Below are positions 43,561 to 51,610 of a DNA stretch of 64,000 nucleotides, piece after piece. Each line of letters starts with the position of its first letter. The stretch's first letter is position 1. Under the pieces are notes generated by a model. That model ran no database searches. It saw nothing but the letters and a program-made list of their open reading frames with translations, and was not told where the DNA came from. The DNA comes from Tabrizicola_A aquatica (lineage in GTDB: Bacteria > Pseudomonadota > Alphaproteobacteria > Rhodobacterales > Rhodobacteraceae), in the NCBI GenBank assembly GCA_965194375.1, contig CBDAEL010000003.1; one strand, 5' to 3'. The position numbers were made by a program, and so were the translations under genes.

Positions 43561-44444
43561 CCCTGCAGGCTCCCCCCGTCATTCACAGTGCCCGAGACGG
43601 GGTACGAGGTCAGCCAATCCTCCCCCGGTACATGGGGAAAGCCACGAAAGTTCAGGAAATTCGCAAACTTCGTCTGGCAGGTCGCCGCGCGCCGATCACA
43701 ACCGGCAATCAGCCGAATGCTGTCGCCCGCGCCCAACACCGCACCCGTGCCGTGCCAAAGGTCCACCACCCGGCCCGTCGCGGTCAGCCGGTCGGCCTTG
43801 ACCATCACCGACATGCCGGCCGAGGCCCCGCTTAGCACCTCGATCTGGCCCCGCTCGAACCACTGATCGGCAAAGCCGGTCAGACCCTCGATCCTGATCC
43901 GGCCCAGCACATCAATCTCGGCAATCGGCGCGCTGGCCCGATAGGCCGGCAGGCCAAGGTTCACCCCACAGCGCGCATCCCCCAGAACCGCGCCACAGCC
44001 CGCCTGATAGACCAACCCCTGTGCTTGGTTCAGCCGCTCGCTTAGGCCCCGCAGTTCCACCCGAAAGGCACCAGCCTTGCGCGTTACCTCACCGAAATTG
44101 CCGCGAAACTCGGTCACCCGCGCGCTCACATCGGCCCAATTCACCAGCCAGCTTTGCACTTCGGCCCCGTCAAAGCGCCCCTCCGCCAGATCTTCCTCGC
44201 CGATCGAGACATCCGACAAGGCCCCCACCGCCTCGGAATTGTCCACCGACAGGCCCGTCGTCTGCTGGAAGGCCCCAGCCGACAGCCCGCTGGCCGCCTT
44301 GAACACATGCCCCTCAAAGGTCAGATCGCGGTCATGGTCGGTAAAGCCATAGGTCTCGCCATCCTTGCGCGTCACCAGCCAGCAATGACAGACCGTGGTG
44401 ATGCCGTCGCCCAGATGCTGATAAAGCGCCTCACGCCCGCTCAT
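43557..44444 (-). CDS. GTA gp13, DUF2163/phage BR0599-family hub protein
   Basis: The 295-residue protein starts MSGREALYQHLGDGITTVCH and has the DUF2163 features YGFTDHDRDLTFEGHVFKAA, near the N-terminus, and CDRRAATCQTKFANFLNFRG, with the C-terminal GxPHVPGED motif. It matches RcGTA gp13, a tail-hub component. Paired cysteines near the end (CDRRAATC) may bind iron as reported for homologues. It overlaps gp12 and gp14 by four bases each. Confidence 0.92.
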   Translation of the reverse strand: MSGREALYQHLGDGITTVCHCWLVTRKDGETYGFTDHDRDLTFEGHVFKAASGLSAGAFQQTTGLSVDNSEAVGALSDVSIGEEDLAEGRFDGAEVQSWLVNWADVSARVTEFRGNFGEVTRKAGAFRVELRGLSERLNQAQGLVYQAGCGAVLGDARCGVNLGLPAYRASAPIAEIDVLGRIRIEGLTGFADQWFERGQIEVLSGASAGMSVMVKADRLTATGRVVDLWHGTGAVLGAGDSIRLIAGCDRRAATCQTKFANFLNFRGFPHVPGEDWLTSYPVSGTVNDGGSLQG

Positions 44445-45073
44445 AGCCGCACCTCGATCACCGGCACATCCGGCACCTCACCCGCCTTGAACGAGGCCAG
44501 CGACACTGCGATGCGGTCGGTGTCGAACCGCACCGGCACATCAAACTCAAACCCCGCCGTGACCTGCGCACCAATGTCAGGGGGCGTGACAAAGCTCACA
44601 AGCCCGGTCGTCGCATCGACCGTGAACTCCACCCCTTCCACCTTGGGATCATATGCAATCGCAACCGTCACCGTGCCCGCCACGGGCTTGGCAATCGGGC
44701 GCCAATAGTCCTGAGACCCTGACAGATACCGCTTGCGCAGCTGGAACGTCGTCCGCACCCCATCGCCAGCGCCCAAGATCTGATCCACAGGCCCGGTCGC
44801 CGCCGAAGGGAGCGAAGATTTCCAATCCGCCCAATCCTTCCAGCGAAAGGCGTGCAAAGGCCCGCGACGCGCCTCGAAGAACGCGATCAGCGCCTCCAGA
44901 TCATCAAGCGACCGCAGCCCCATCCCCGCGTCATAGCGCCGACGCGAATGTTCCCAGGGCGTGTTGCGCTCCTCGTGGCCATTGGCCAGCGTCACAATTT
45001 CGGTGCGCCGCTCGGGCCCGCCCAGCGCGCCGAACGAACGGTTCGCCGGAAAGCGGATGTCGTGAAATGCCAT
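44441..45073 (-). CDS. GTA gp12, DUF2460 distal tail protein
   Basis: The 210-residue protein has the DUF2460 pattern: MAFHDIRFPANRSFGALGGP, EHSRRRYDAGMGLRSLDDLE and FRWKDWADWKS. RcGTA gp12 forms the distal tail ring that connects tube and hub. It lies 12 bases after gp11 and overlaps gp13. Confidence 0.92.
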   Translation of the reverse strand: MAFHDIRFPANRSFGALGGPERRTEIVTLANGHEERNTPWEHSRRRYDAGMGLRSLDDLEALIAFFEARRGPLHAFRWKDWADWKSSLPSAATGPVDQILGAGDGVRTTFQLRKRYLSGSQDYWRPIAKPVAGTVTVAIAYDPKVEGVEFTVDATTGLVSFVTPPDIGAQVTAGFEFDVPVRFDTDRIAVSLASFKAGEVPDVPVIEVRL

Positions 45074-45085
45074 GGTCCTGCCCCC

Positions 45086-45739
45086 TCAGCGGTTTCTTTG
45101 CCCACGCGCCAGCATCCGCTGGGCCTGGGCGGCGATCTGGGTCTGACTGCGTTGAAAGCCCTGCACATCAGGGGTCGTGATATTCATCACCACCGTCACA
45201 GGCCGTGCCGATCCCGTCGCCTGCACACCCAACCGGCCATCCGCCCCGCGCGCCAAGGGCATGATCGCCTCTGGCCCCGCTTCACCCATCAACCCCGTGG
45301 CGCCCCGCATCGGAAAGGCCGTGGCCTGTGCCACCACACCGCCCTTGGCAAAGGGCATCACTCGGCCCTGGGCAAAGGCACCGCCCTTTTCAAAGGGCAT
45401 CAAACCACCCAAAAGCCCGTTCAACCCTTGCGCCAGTGCGCCACCCAGCGCGTTCTGCACCGGCCTCATCGCCACGCCATAGATCGTGTCGGCCATAGTC
45501 CGCGCCACACCGCGCAGCGCATCCGACAGCTTGACCCCATCAAACACCAGCCCATCGAAAGCCCGCCGCAAGCCGCCACCGATCCCCGAGGACAGCGTGT
45601 TCACCTCGCGCCCCGTGAACACCAGACTGTCGCGCATCCGCGCCAACTCGCCATCAAAGGCCGCCACCATCCCCGCACTGCCGGCCAATGTGGCCTCAAG
45701 TGCGGCGATCTGGTCTTGCAGCTCGTCAATCTCTGCCAT
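45086..45739 (-). CDS. GTA gp11, tail tape-measure protein
   Basis: The 217-residue protein begins with a coiled-coil segment (MAEIDELQDQIAALEATLAG) and has a Gly-rich part with repeated F-x-K/Q-G-G units (FEKGGAFAQG, FAKGGVV) and MGEAGPEAIMPL, typical of short lambda-type tape-measure proteins. The small size agrees with the short tail of GTA particles. It overlaps the preceding chaperone gene by 14 bases. Confidence 0.9.
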   Translation of the reverse strand: MAEIDELQDQIAALEATLAGSAGMVAAFDGELARMRDSLVFTGREVNTLSSGIGGGLRRAFDGLVFDGVKLSDALRGVARTMADTIYGVAMRPVQNALGGALAQGLNGLLGGLMPFEKGGAFAQGRVMPFAKGGVVAQATAFPMRGATGLMGEAGPEAIMPLARGADGRLGVQATGSARPVTVVMNITTPDVQGFQRSQTQIAAQAQRMLARGQRNR

Positions 45740-45935
45740 GATCCTTGCCCTTTCCCTGATCAGGATATGCCGCAGCCAGTTCTTCCAGCCGCGCCCGCGT
45801 CAAAGGCGGCACCGTCGCCTCTGCGCCCAACATGATCCGCAACTCCACCGGACTAAGCCGCCAGAACTGATCAGGCGTCAGGCCCAAGCGGCCCATCCCG
45901 GCCCGCATCAGCCCCGGCCAATCGATCCCGCTCAT
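45726..45935 (-). CDS. GTA tail assembly chaperone (rcc01693-type, gp10.1)
   Basis: The 69-residue protein reads MSGIDWPGLMRAGMGRLGLT then PDQFWRLSPVELRIMLGAE, as in the rcc01693 family that lies between gp10 and gp11. Phages with tape-measure genes commonly have two overlapping small chaperone genes here; this would be the second. It overlaps gp10 by four bases (ATGA) and gp11 by 14, which also allows a frameshift-type coupling, though no slippery site was identified. Confidence 0.85.
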   Translation of the reverse strand: MSGIDWPGLMRAGMGRLGLTPDQFWRLSPVELRIMLGAEATVPPLTRARLEELAAAYPDQGKGKDHGRD

Positions 45936-46252
45936 GCCTCGCCCGGCAGCTGGAACGCCCGTGCGAGCAACTCTGCCGCCACCCGCGCCGCCGCAACCGG
46001 CCCGCCAGCAATCTCGGCGGTGCGCAAATCGGCGGCCGTGCCTTGCCAGCCCCCGCCCCGCAGCCCCGCCACAACCAGCGCCAGCACATCGCGTGTGGTA
46101 AAGGCTCGCGTCTCGAACCGCTCCACCAGCTCCATCAACGACCCCGCCTCCAGCGCGGCCTCCAACTCGGCCAGCGTGCCCAGGGTCAGCTTGGCCACAT
46201 GGCGCTGCCCATCCAGCACAATCGCCACCTCACCGGCATAGGGGTTGGCCAT
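45932..46252 (-). CDS. GTA gp10-like tail protein (GTA_gp10 family)
   Basis: The 106-residue protein starts MANPYAGEVAIVLDGQRHVA and has LTLGTLAELEAALEAGSLM, the typical GTA_gp10 sequence that counts as a tail assembly chaperone. It is 12 bases from gp9 and overlaps the next small gene by four. Confidence 0.88.
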   Translation of the reverse strand: MANPYAGEVAIVLDGQRHVAKLTLGTLAELEAALEAGSLMELVERFETRAFTTRDVLALVVAGLRGGGWQGTAADLRTAEIAGGPVAAARVAAELLARAFQLPGEA

Positions 46253-46264
46253 CCGCCCGCCCCC

Positions 46265-46678
46265 TTACAGCGCGACAAAGGTCAAAAGACCGGCCGAGGC
46301 GAGGCTGATCTCATAAGTCGCCTCGCCATTGTGGCTGCCGGCATATTCGATGCTGGTGATCTGGAACGGCCCCTCGATGGTGCCGAAATCCGGAACCACC
46401 ACCTGAAAATCCGGGGTTTCGGCATCAAAGAAAATCTGCCGCGCCCGCCCATCCGTTGCAGCATCGCGAAAGACGCCCGAGCCCGAGATCGAGGCCGACT
46501 TCACCCCAGCCCCCGCCAGCAATTCCCGCCAGCCGCCCGCACTTTCCAGACTGGTGACATCCACCTGATCGGCGTTCAAGCTGAACCGCTGCGCGCGCAA
46601 CCCCGCCAGCGTCTGAAACTGCCCGTCCCCAACCATATCGACCTTGATCAACAGGTCTTTGCCGTTCTGCACCGCCAT
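46265..46678 (-). CDS. GTA gp9, major tail (tube) protein
   Basis: The 137-residue protein belongs to the TP901-1-type major tail protein family: AVQNGKDLLIKVDMVGDGQF, near the N-terminus, and VTSLESAGGWRELLAGAGVK, with the ending YEISLASAGLLTFVAL. It forms the tail tube of GTA particles. The start has GGAGATG just upstream. It is separated from gp8 by 51 bases. Confidence 0.92.
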   Translation of the reverse strand: MAVQNGKDLLIKVDMVGDGQFQTLAGLRAQRFSLNADQVDVTSLESAGGWRELLAGAGVKSASISGSGVFRDAATDGRARQIFFDAETPDFQVVVPDFGTIEGPFQITSIEYAGSHNGEATYEISLASAGLLTFVAL

Positions 46679-46729
46679 GTCTCATCTCCTTAACCGCCAA
46701 AAGGCCGCGCCCTTGGCTGTGAAAATCCG

Positions 46730-47128
46730 CTAAAGCTCCACCCGCGCCCGAAACGTCATGTCGATGCGCCGCGTGGAGCCCTCCTCCAGCCGCCGCGCTA
46801 CGGCGCGCTGGAAATTGATCGACACCAGATGCCCCGTCGTCAGGCTAAGCCCCCCCGTCAACACCGCCGCCGAAGCGGCCGAGGCCACCGATTTCGCGGT
46901 CAAGAACCCCGTCGCATCGCTGATGACGCTGATGGTGAAGCGGTGCTCCGCCCCCGCCCCCGTGCCATCCGACTGATCCACCGCCACTTCGGGGCCGATC
47001 AAAATGAAGGTGCCGGGCGTGGTGCCGGGGGGCATGGCATCAACGATGCTCACCCCCGAAAGCGCAGGTGCCGCACTTAACGCCCCGTAAATGATCGCCT
47101 GCAAGGCCGCTGCCGCTGCATAGCTCAT
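46730..47128 (-). CDS. GTA gp8, DUF3168 tail terminator-like protein
   Basis: The 132-residue protein matches DUF3168: MSYAAAAALQAIIYGALSA, then EHRFTISVISDATGFLTAK and the end RIDMTFRARVEL. DUF3168 proteins cap the head-proximal end of the tail. The ATG overlaps the gp7 stop by four bases. Confidence 0.9.
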   Translation of the reverse strand: MSYAAAAALQAIIYGALSAAPALSGVSIVDAMPPGTTPGTFILIGPEVAVDQSDGTGAGAEHRFTISVISDATGFLTAKSVASAASAAVLTGGLSLTTGHLVSINFQRAVARRLEEGSTRRIDMTFRARVEL

Positions 47129-47475
47129 GCCGGATCCTCCTCACGGGCAAAACAGGTCAGATACTGGCCACGCGGGCCCTCTTCGGTCACGGCCAGCAAG
47201 GTGAACACCCGCGCCCCATCCCGCAGCCGATCCTCAGGCCGAGGCCGCGCCGTAGACCCTACCGGCGCGCCGCGCACGGTGATGCGGTAAGGCACTTGCG
47301 CTGCACGCACCTCGACCCCTGCCGCCTCGCGCCCCGCCCCGGGCGTCAGCGCGGCCCACAAAACACCCCGCACCACCCAGGTCAGCTGAAACCCACCCGC
47401 CCCATCGGCCACCCGCGTGGGCGCCTCCAAGACCATCCGGCGATCCAGACGCGGCGTCTTTCGAGGGGCGCTCAT
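47125..47475 (-). CDS. GTA gp7, head-tail adaptor/stopper protein
   Basis: The 116-residue protein shows the SPP1-gp16-like head-tail joining pattern: LDRRMVLEAPTRVADGAGGF, then WVVRGVLWAALTPG and the C-terminal part with LTCFAREE. It fits RcGTA gp7 by position and sequence. It overlaps both gp6 and gp8 by four bases. Confidence 0.9.
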   Translation of the reverse strand: MSAPRKTPRLDRRMVLEAPTRVADGAGGFQLTWVVRGVLWAALTPGAGREAAGVEVRAAQVPYRITVRGAPVGSTARPRPEDRLRDGARVFTLLAVTEEGPRGQYLTCFAREEDPA

Positions 47476-48068
47476 GGCTTACCCCCCAAGATCCGCACGG
47501 TGCGCCAGCGCTCAATCAACGCCTGCACCGCAAAGGGCAGCCCCGCCTGCCCCCCATCTCCGGGCTGGCGCGTCTCATAATACTCAGCCGCCAGCAGCAT
47601 CACCGCCTGCGCCAGATCCACCGGCACCTCGGCCCATGTCGCGCCAAAGCCTGCGTCAAATACCACCTCGGCGCGTCCATCCATCGGCACGACGGGCAAC
47701 AAGACCCCCACCGCCACAAGCTTTGGCCGATGCATGTCCGGCACCAGCCGATAACGCGCGGGCTCCACCACCGTGGCCGCACCCTGCACATCCAGAACCG
47801 TGACCGACACCACCGAACTCACCGGTGCCACCGGCAAGGGCTGCTCGCCTGCCCCGCGCCAATCCTGAAGCTCCAACTTGAACCGCCGGGCGATCAGCAT
47901 CTTGCCGATCCGCCCCTCCACCACCGCAATCGCGGCGCGCAGATAGGCCTCGATCAACCCATCCTGCAGCCCATCCTCGGTGAACCCCGACCCCAGCCGC
48001 AAATGGTCTTTCAACCCTTGCACGGGCAGGGCCGCAACGGGGACCGTCGTCATTTCCGTCAGCATCAT
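47472..48068 (-). CDS. GTA gp6, head-tail connector (phage gp6-like) protein
   Basis: The protein has 198 residues from ATG 48068, placed by AAAGGA seven bases upstream; the frame is open nine codons more. The N-terminus MMLTEMTTVPVAALPVQGLK, the repeat LKDHLRLGSGFTEDGLQDGL and YETRQ near the end fit the phage gp6-like connector family that binds the portal. It follows gp5 after 97 bases, which hold a GC hairpin. Confidence 0.9.
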   Translation of the reverse strand: MMLTEMTTVPVAALPVQGLKDHLRLGSGFTEDGLQDGLIEAYLRAAIAVVEGRIGKMLIARRFKLELQDWRGAGEQPLPVAPVSSVVSVTVLDVQGAATVVEPARYRLVPDMHRPKLVAVGVLLPVVPMDGRAEVVFDAGFGATWAEVPVDLAQAVMLLAAEYYETRQPGDGGQAGLPFAVQALIERWRTVRILGGKP

Positions 48069-48128
48069 CTTCAGATCCTTTGCCATCAGCCCCAAAGGCC
48101 CGTTTCGAACCCGCGCGCGCCAATAGAT

Positions 48129-48150
48129 CCGGCCCCCTCACAGGGGCCGG
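48129..48150 (-). other. GC-rich hairpin between capsid gene gp5 and gp6
   Basis: CCGGCCCC-TGTGAG-GGGGCCGG (minus strand) forms a perfect 8-bp all-GC stem 16 bases after the capsid stop. There is no T run. It could partly stop transcription or protect the 3' end of capsid mRNA, giving more capsid than tail proteins. Confidence 0.6.
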
Positions 48151-48165
48151 ACCCGCAGCCTCGCC

Positions 48166-49374
48166 TTACGAGACCGCGACACGCAGCAGCTTGATCGCTG
48201 CAAAGTCGGTGACATCCCCACCAACGCGCTTGTTGGCGTAGAACAGCACGTTCGGCTTGGCCGAGAAGGGATCGCGCAGGATGCGCAGATCGGGGCGTTC
48301 GGCGATCGTGTAGCCAGCGGTGAAATCGCCAAAGGCGATGGGGTGGCTGTTGGCCGCCACATCCGGCATGTCCTCGCAGATCAGCACCGGATAGCCCATC
48401 AGACGCGCGGGCTCCCCGGCCTGCAGGCTGTCGCCCCACATGAAGCGACCATCGGCATCCTTCATCTTGCGCACCGCACCTGCGGTTTTCGAATTCATGA
48501 TGAAGGTGCCATTGGCGCGGTAATCCGCCCCCAGCGCATAGACCAGATTCACGATGCAATCGCTGGCATTGGTGGTGGCAAAATCCGCTGCAGCGCCCGT
48601 CGGGATGTAGCCCAGATTGCCCCAGGTCCAGGACGCATTGGCCACCTTCGGCGGCAACAAAATCCCGCGCGGCTTGTCCACACCATCCCCGTTGATAAAG
48701 GCCGCAGCCTCGGCACGAATAAAGCGCGTGGCGATCTTGCCAGCCAGCCAGCCCTCAACGTCAAAGGCGGTGTCATCCAGCAACCGCTGGCTTGCCTTAG
48801 GCATGGCCGACAGCTCATGCAACTTGATCGAAATGCGATCAATCAACGGGGTCGCGGTTTCCGCCTGCGGCGCCACTTCCGTCGCCCAGCCCGAACCGAC
48901 CTCCGACCGATCAATCAGCACGTCAAACGACGTCGCATCCACCTGCACCACATTGGCCGCAGCCCGCAAGCTAGAGGTCGACACCAGCATTGAGCGAATG
49001 GTCTCGGCGGTCTGCGGATCGACCAGATAGCCGCCATCAGCGGCCACTGCGGTCGACAAGGCCTTGCCCTCCAAGACAAGGCCACGCAGGCCATCATCAT
49101 CGCCCGAACGCAAGTAGGCGCCAAAGGCCTTCTTGTGGGGCACTTCCACCTCGGCACTGGTGGCCAGTGCAGGGCGGCCAAAAGTCATCTGTTTGCGATC
49201 CAGCATGGTCAAACGCTCTTCCTGATGTTGCAACGATTGTTTCACTTCACCCTGAAAGCCCTTGAAGGCGTTCAGAAATCCAACCAGAGCGGTTTTCACT
49301 TCCGCACCCGGAGTTTGGGCCGATTGGGTGGCCATAGGCACACCTTCCCCGGCCCGAGCCTTCGTCTCGGTCAT
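48166..49374 (-). CDS. GTA gp5, HK97-fold major capsid protein
   Basis: The protein has 402 residues from ATG 49374, with AAAGGA eight bases upstream; an ATG three codons earlier lies too close to it. An N-terminal ~100-residue coiled region (FKGFQGEVKQSLQHQEERLT) is the scaffold-like delta domain removed by the gp4 protease. The HK97 shell part follows, e.g. STSSLRAAANVV and RGILLPPKVANASWTWG. It forms the small GTA head. Confidence 0.95.
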   Translation of the reverse strand: MTETKARAGEGVPMATQSAQTPGAEVKTALVGFLNAFKGFQGEVKQSLQHQEERLTMLDRKQMTFGRPALATSAEVEVPHKKAFGAYLRSGDDDGLRGLVLEGKALSTAVAADGGYLVDPQTAETIRSMLVSTSSLRAAANVVQVDATSFDVLIDRSEVGSGWATEVAPQAETATPLIDRISIKLHELSAMPKASQRLLDDTAFDVEGWLAGKIATRFIRAEAAAFINGDGVDKPRGILLPPKVANASWTWGNLGYIPTGAAADFATTNASDCIVNLVYALGADYRANGTFIMNSKTAGAVRKMKDADGRFMWGDSLQAGEPARLMGYPVLICEDMPDVAANSHPIAFGDFTAGYTIAERPDLRILRDPFSAKPNVLFYANKRVGGDVTDFAAIKLLRVAVS

Positions 49375-49410
49375 TCCATTCATCCTTTGGTTTGGTCGTA
49401 AAAACCGGGC

Positions 49411-49980
49411 CTAGGGCCGCCCGGCCATGGCCTCTGCCGCTTCGGTCAAAGCCTGCGCCAGACTGCGCCAGATCTCGGCCTCAGGCAGGTCGCCCTTGGC
49501 CGCCACCCGCGCTTCGGGAAGCATCGGAAAGGTCACCAAGGACACCTCCCAAAGCTCCAACTCCTGCAAAAGGCGCTGCCCCTTGCCATCGCGTTCCGCC
49601 TTTACGGTGCGGTAGCCAATCGACAACCCGTCAATCGCGCCCGCCGCCAAAAGGGCCGCCGCCTCGCGGCCCTTCTCCACATCGAGCAACAAGCGCCCCT
49701 TGACCCAAAGGCCCGTGGCATCCTCGCGCACCTCATCCCAAATGCCGATCGGCTGGGCCGGGTCATGCTGCCACAGCATCTTGACCGCCCTCCCGCCCGC
49801 CGCCAATCGCTTGAGGCTGGCCGCATAGGCGCCCTTCAGCACCACATCGCCGCCCTGATCGCGCTTGCCAAAGAGGCTGGCATAGCCCTCGATCCCGTGG
49901 CCCTCGGTCAGCCGCAGGCCCATCCTGGCCCCTGCCACCGCCTGCATGTCTTTGCGTTCAAGCTCACCCGCAATCGTCAT
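49411..49980 (-). CDS. GTA gp4, HK97-type prohead protease
   Basis: The protein has 189 residues from ATG 49980, placed by GAGG six bases upstream; a GTG four codons earlier is possible. HK97 family serine protease pattern: GYASLFGKRDQGGDVVLKGA, then MLWQHDPAQPIG (His) and GLSIGYR (Ser). It cleaves the capsid N-terminal domain during head maturation and lies next to gp5. Confidence 0.93.
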   Translation of the reverse strand: MTIAGELERKDMQAVAGARMGLRLTEGHGIEGYASLFGKRDQGGDVVLKGAYAASLKRLAAGGRAVKMLWQHDPAQPIGIWDEVREDATGLWVKGRLLLDVEKGREAAALLAAGAIDGLSIGYRTVKAERDGKGQRLLQELELWEVSLVTFPMLPEARVAAKGDLPEAEIWRSLAQALTEAAEAMAGRP

Positions 49981-49996
49981 CTCACACCTCACCGTT

Positions 49997-50239
49997 CTAC
50001 CTAGTGGCCGCCTGGATCAAAGCCTCGGCCATCTGCGCCAACAAAAACGCGGCCACCCCGTAAACCCCCAGCCAGATGCGCTTTTCCAACCGCTCCAGCA
50101 CCGCATCAATCTGGCCCAGCCGCCATTCCAGCGCTGCCCAACGCTCCTCGGCCACCCGCTCATTCGCCTCGATCCGGGCCGCCGCGGCGTCAAAACTGTC
50201 GTAGACAAAGCGCGACCCGCTTTCGCCCGGCTTTCTCAC
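49997..50239 (-). CDS. GTA gp3.5, head formation protein (rcc01685-type)
   Basis: The 80-residue protein has a helical N-terminal part (RFVYDSFDAAAARIEANERV), a coiled coil with ERWAALEWRLGQIDAVLERL, and one C-terminal membrane helix (WLGVYGVAAFLLAQMAEALI). It matches the small protein family between portal and protease genes of RcGTA-like clusters. It overlaps the portal stop by four bases. Confidence 0.85.
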   Translation of the reverse strand: MRKPGESGSRFVYDSFDAAAARIEANERVAEERWAALEWRLGQIDAVLERLEKRIWLGVYGVAAFLLAQMAEALIQAATR

Positions 50240-51492
50240 GCCTCACCATCCTCCACCACTCCCGCCTCAGGCAGGCGCGGCAAACCCAGCAAAGCCCGCT
50301 TTTCGACCGACGTCAGGAAATCCGCCGCCCCCACCCGCGCCCATTGCTGATCACGCTCCACCGCCAAGGCCGGAATCTGGTCCAGATCGGGCCGCAACTC
50401 CACCGCCTCGCCCGTAAACCCCGACAGCCAATGCGACACCCCCGCCGCCACCCGCTGCACCAAGGGCAGCACGGTCAGCCGGTAAAATGCGCGGTTCGCC
50501 TCCTGGTAATTGGCATAGGTCGCATCCCCCGGAATCCCCATCAGCATCGGCGGCACGCCAAAGGCGATGGCAATCTCCCGCGCCGCCGCCTGTTTGGTCT
50601 GGTGAAACTCCATGTCGCTGGGGCTGAACCCCATCGGCTTCCAGTCAAGCCCGCCTTCCAACAGCATCGGACGGCCCGCATTCTTGGCCCCCTGATGATG
50701 GTTTTCCATCTCACTCAACAGCCGGTCATATTGGTCATTGCTCAAATGGCTCTGCCCATCTGCACCTCTGTACACAATCGCCCCTGAGGGCCGCGCGGCA
50801 TTGTCCAACAACGCCTTTGACCAAGCACTCGCGCTGGTATGGACATCCAAAGCCACCGCCGCCGCCTGCAAGGGGCTGAACCCGTAATGGTCATCCTGCG
50901 GATGGAAGGTTTTGATATGGCAAATGGGCTGCGCGTCGATGCTCATGGCAAAACGGTGCGTGCGCCCCGACACGGTGTAATCATAAGCCACCGGCCAGCC
51001 ATCCGCCCCCGGCACCAGCGCCATCCGGTCGGATCGCAGCACATGCAACTCCCCCGGAAGCGCGCCCACCCCCGGCACCGCCTCGATATAGGCATTGCCC
51101 GACAACAAGAGATGCCCGTAAACCGCCTCAAACAGCTCCGCGCGCCCCTGCACACCATTGGGGCGGCGGATCAAGTCCAGCACCGGGTGCGCCTCATAGC
51201 GCCGCTCGGCATCCTGCAAAACCAGGGGAAGCGCCGCCGCCGCCTCGGCAATCAGCTTGACCGCGCGAAAGCCGATCGGGTTGCCCTGAAACCCCGACCG
51301 CGCCAAGCTCACCGCATCGCGCGGGCTCCACGCCACCCGGCCTGAGGAGCCAAAGGCCACCACGCGCCCCGTGGCCGAGGCTTTTGCCTCGGTCACGAAG
51401 CCTCCAGCATGGGCCGAGGCCTTTGCCTCGGTCACACTCGCCGCAGCCGCCTTCTCCGCCCCCGGCGCGCGCTTCAGGAAATCGAACACCAT
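50236..51492 (-). CDS. GTA gp3, phage portal protein
   Basis: The protein has 418 residues from ATG 51492 (MVFDFLKRAPG), with AGGAG nine bases upstream. HK97-type portal features: GRVAWSPRDAVSLARSGFQG, NPIGFRAVKLIAEAAAALPL, and YGFSPLQAAAVALDVHTSAS. The 12-mer portal is the DNA gate of the head. Near the N-terminus the peptide VTEAKASA occurs twice, five residues apart, from a 24-base palindromic DNA unit (see findings). Otherwise the length is normal. Confidence 0.94.
   Translation of the reverse strand: MVFDFLKRAPGAEKAAAASVTEAKASAHAGGFVTEAKASATGRVVAFGSSGRVAWSPRDAVSLARSGFQGNPIGFRAVKLIAEAAAALPLVLQDAERRYEAHPVLDLIRRPNGVQGRAELFEAVYGHLLLSGNAYIEAVPGVGALPGELHVLRSDRMALVPGADGWPVAYDYTVSGRTHRFAMSIDAQPICHIKTFHPQDDHYGFSPLQAAAVALDVHTSASAWSKALLDNAARPSGAIVYRGADGQSHLSNDQYDRLLSEMENHHQGAKNAGRPMLLEGGLDWKPMGFSPSDMEFHQTKQAAAREIAIAFGVPPMLMGIPGDATYANYQEANRAFYRLTVLPLVQRVAAGVSHWLSGFTGEAVELRPDLDQIPALAVERDQQWARVGAADFLTSVEKRALLGLPRLPEAGVVEDGEA
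51373..51435 (-). repeat. Two in-frame copies of a 24-bp palindromic unit in the portal gene
   Basis: GGCCGAGGCTTTTGCCTCGG plus TCAC (51373-51396, + strand) recurs at 51412-51435 with one base changed. Each unit is a hairpin (CCGAGGC / GCCTCGG). The spacing of 39 bases keeps the portal frame open and yields VTEAKASA twice. Confidence 0.85.
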
Positions 51493-51610
51493 CTCGCAAA
51501 GCTCCTTTGTCGCGTGCCCCGCAAAAGGCCCGCCGTTCACGGTCCCCCAACTCGGCGGCCGCTGTCTTGTGATCTGAACACCACCCTAAAGCGGCAATCC
51601 TTAAGGGGCG

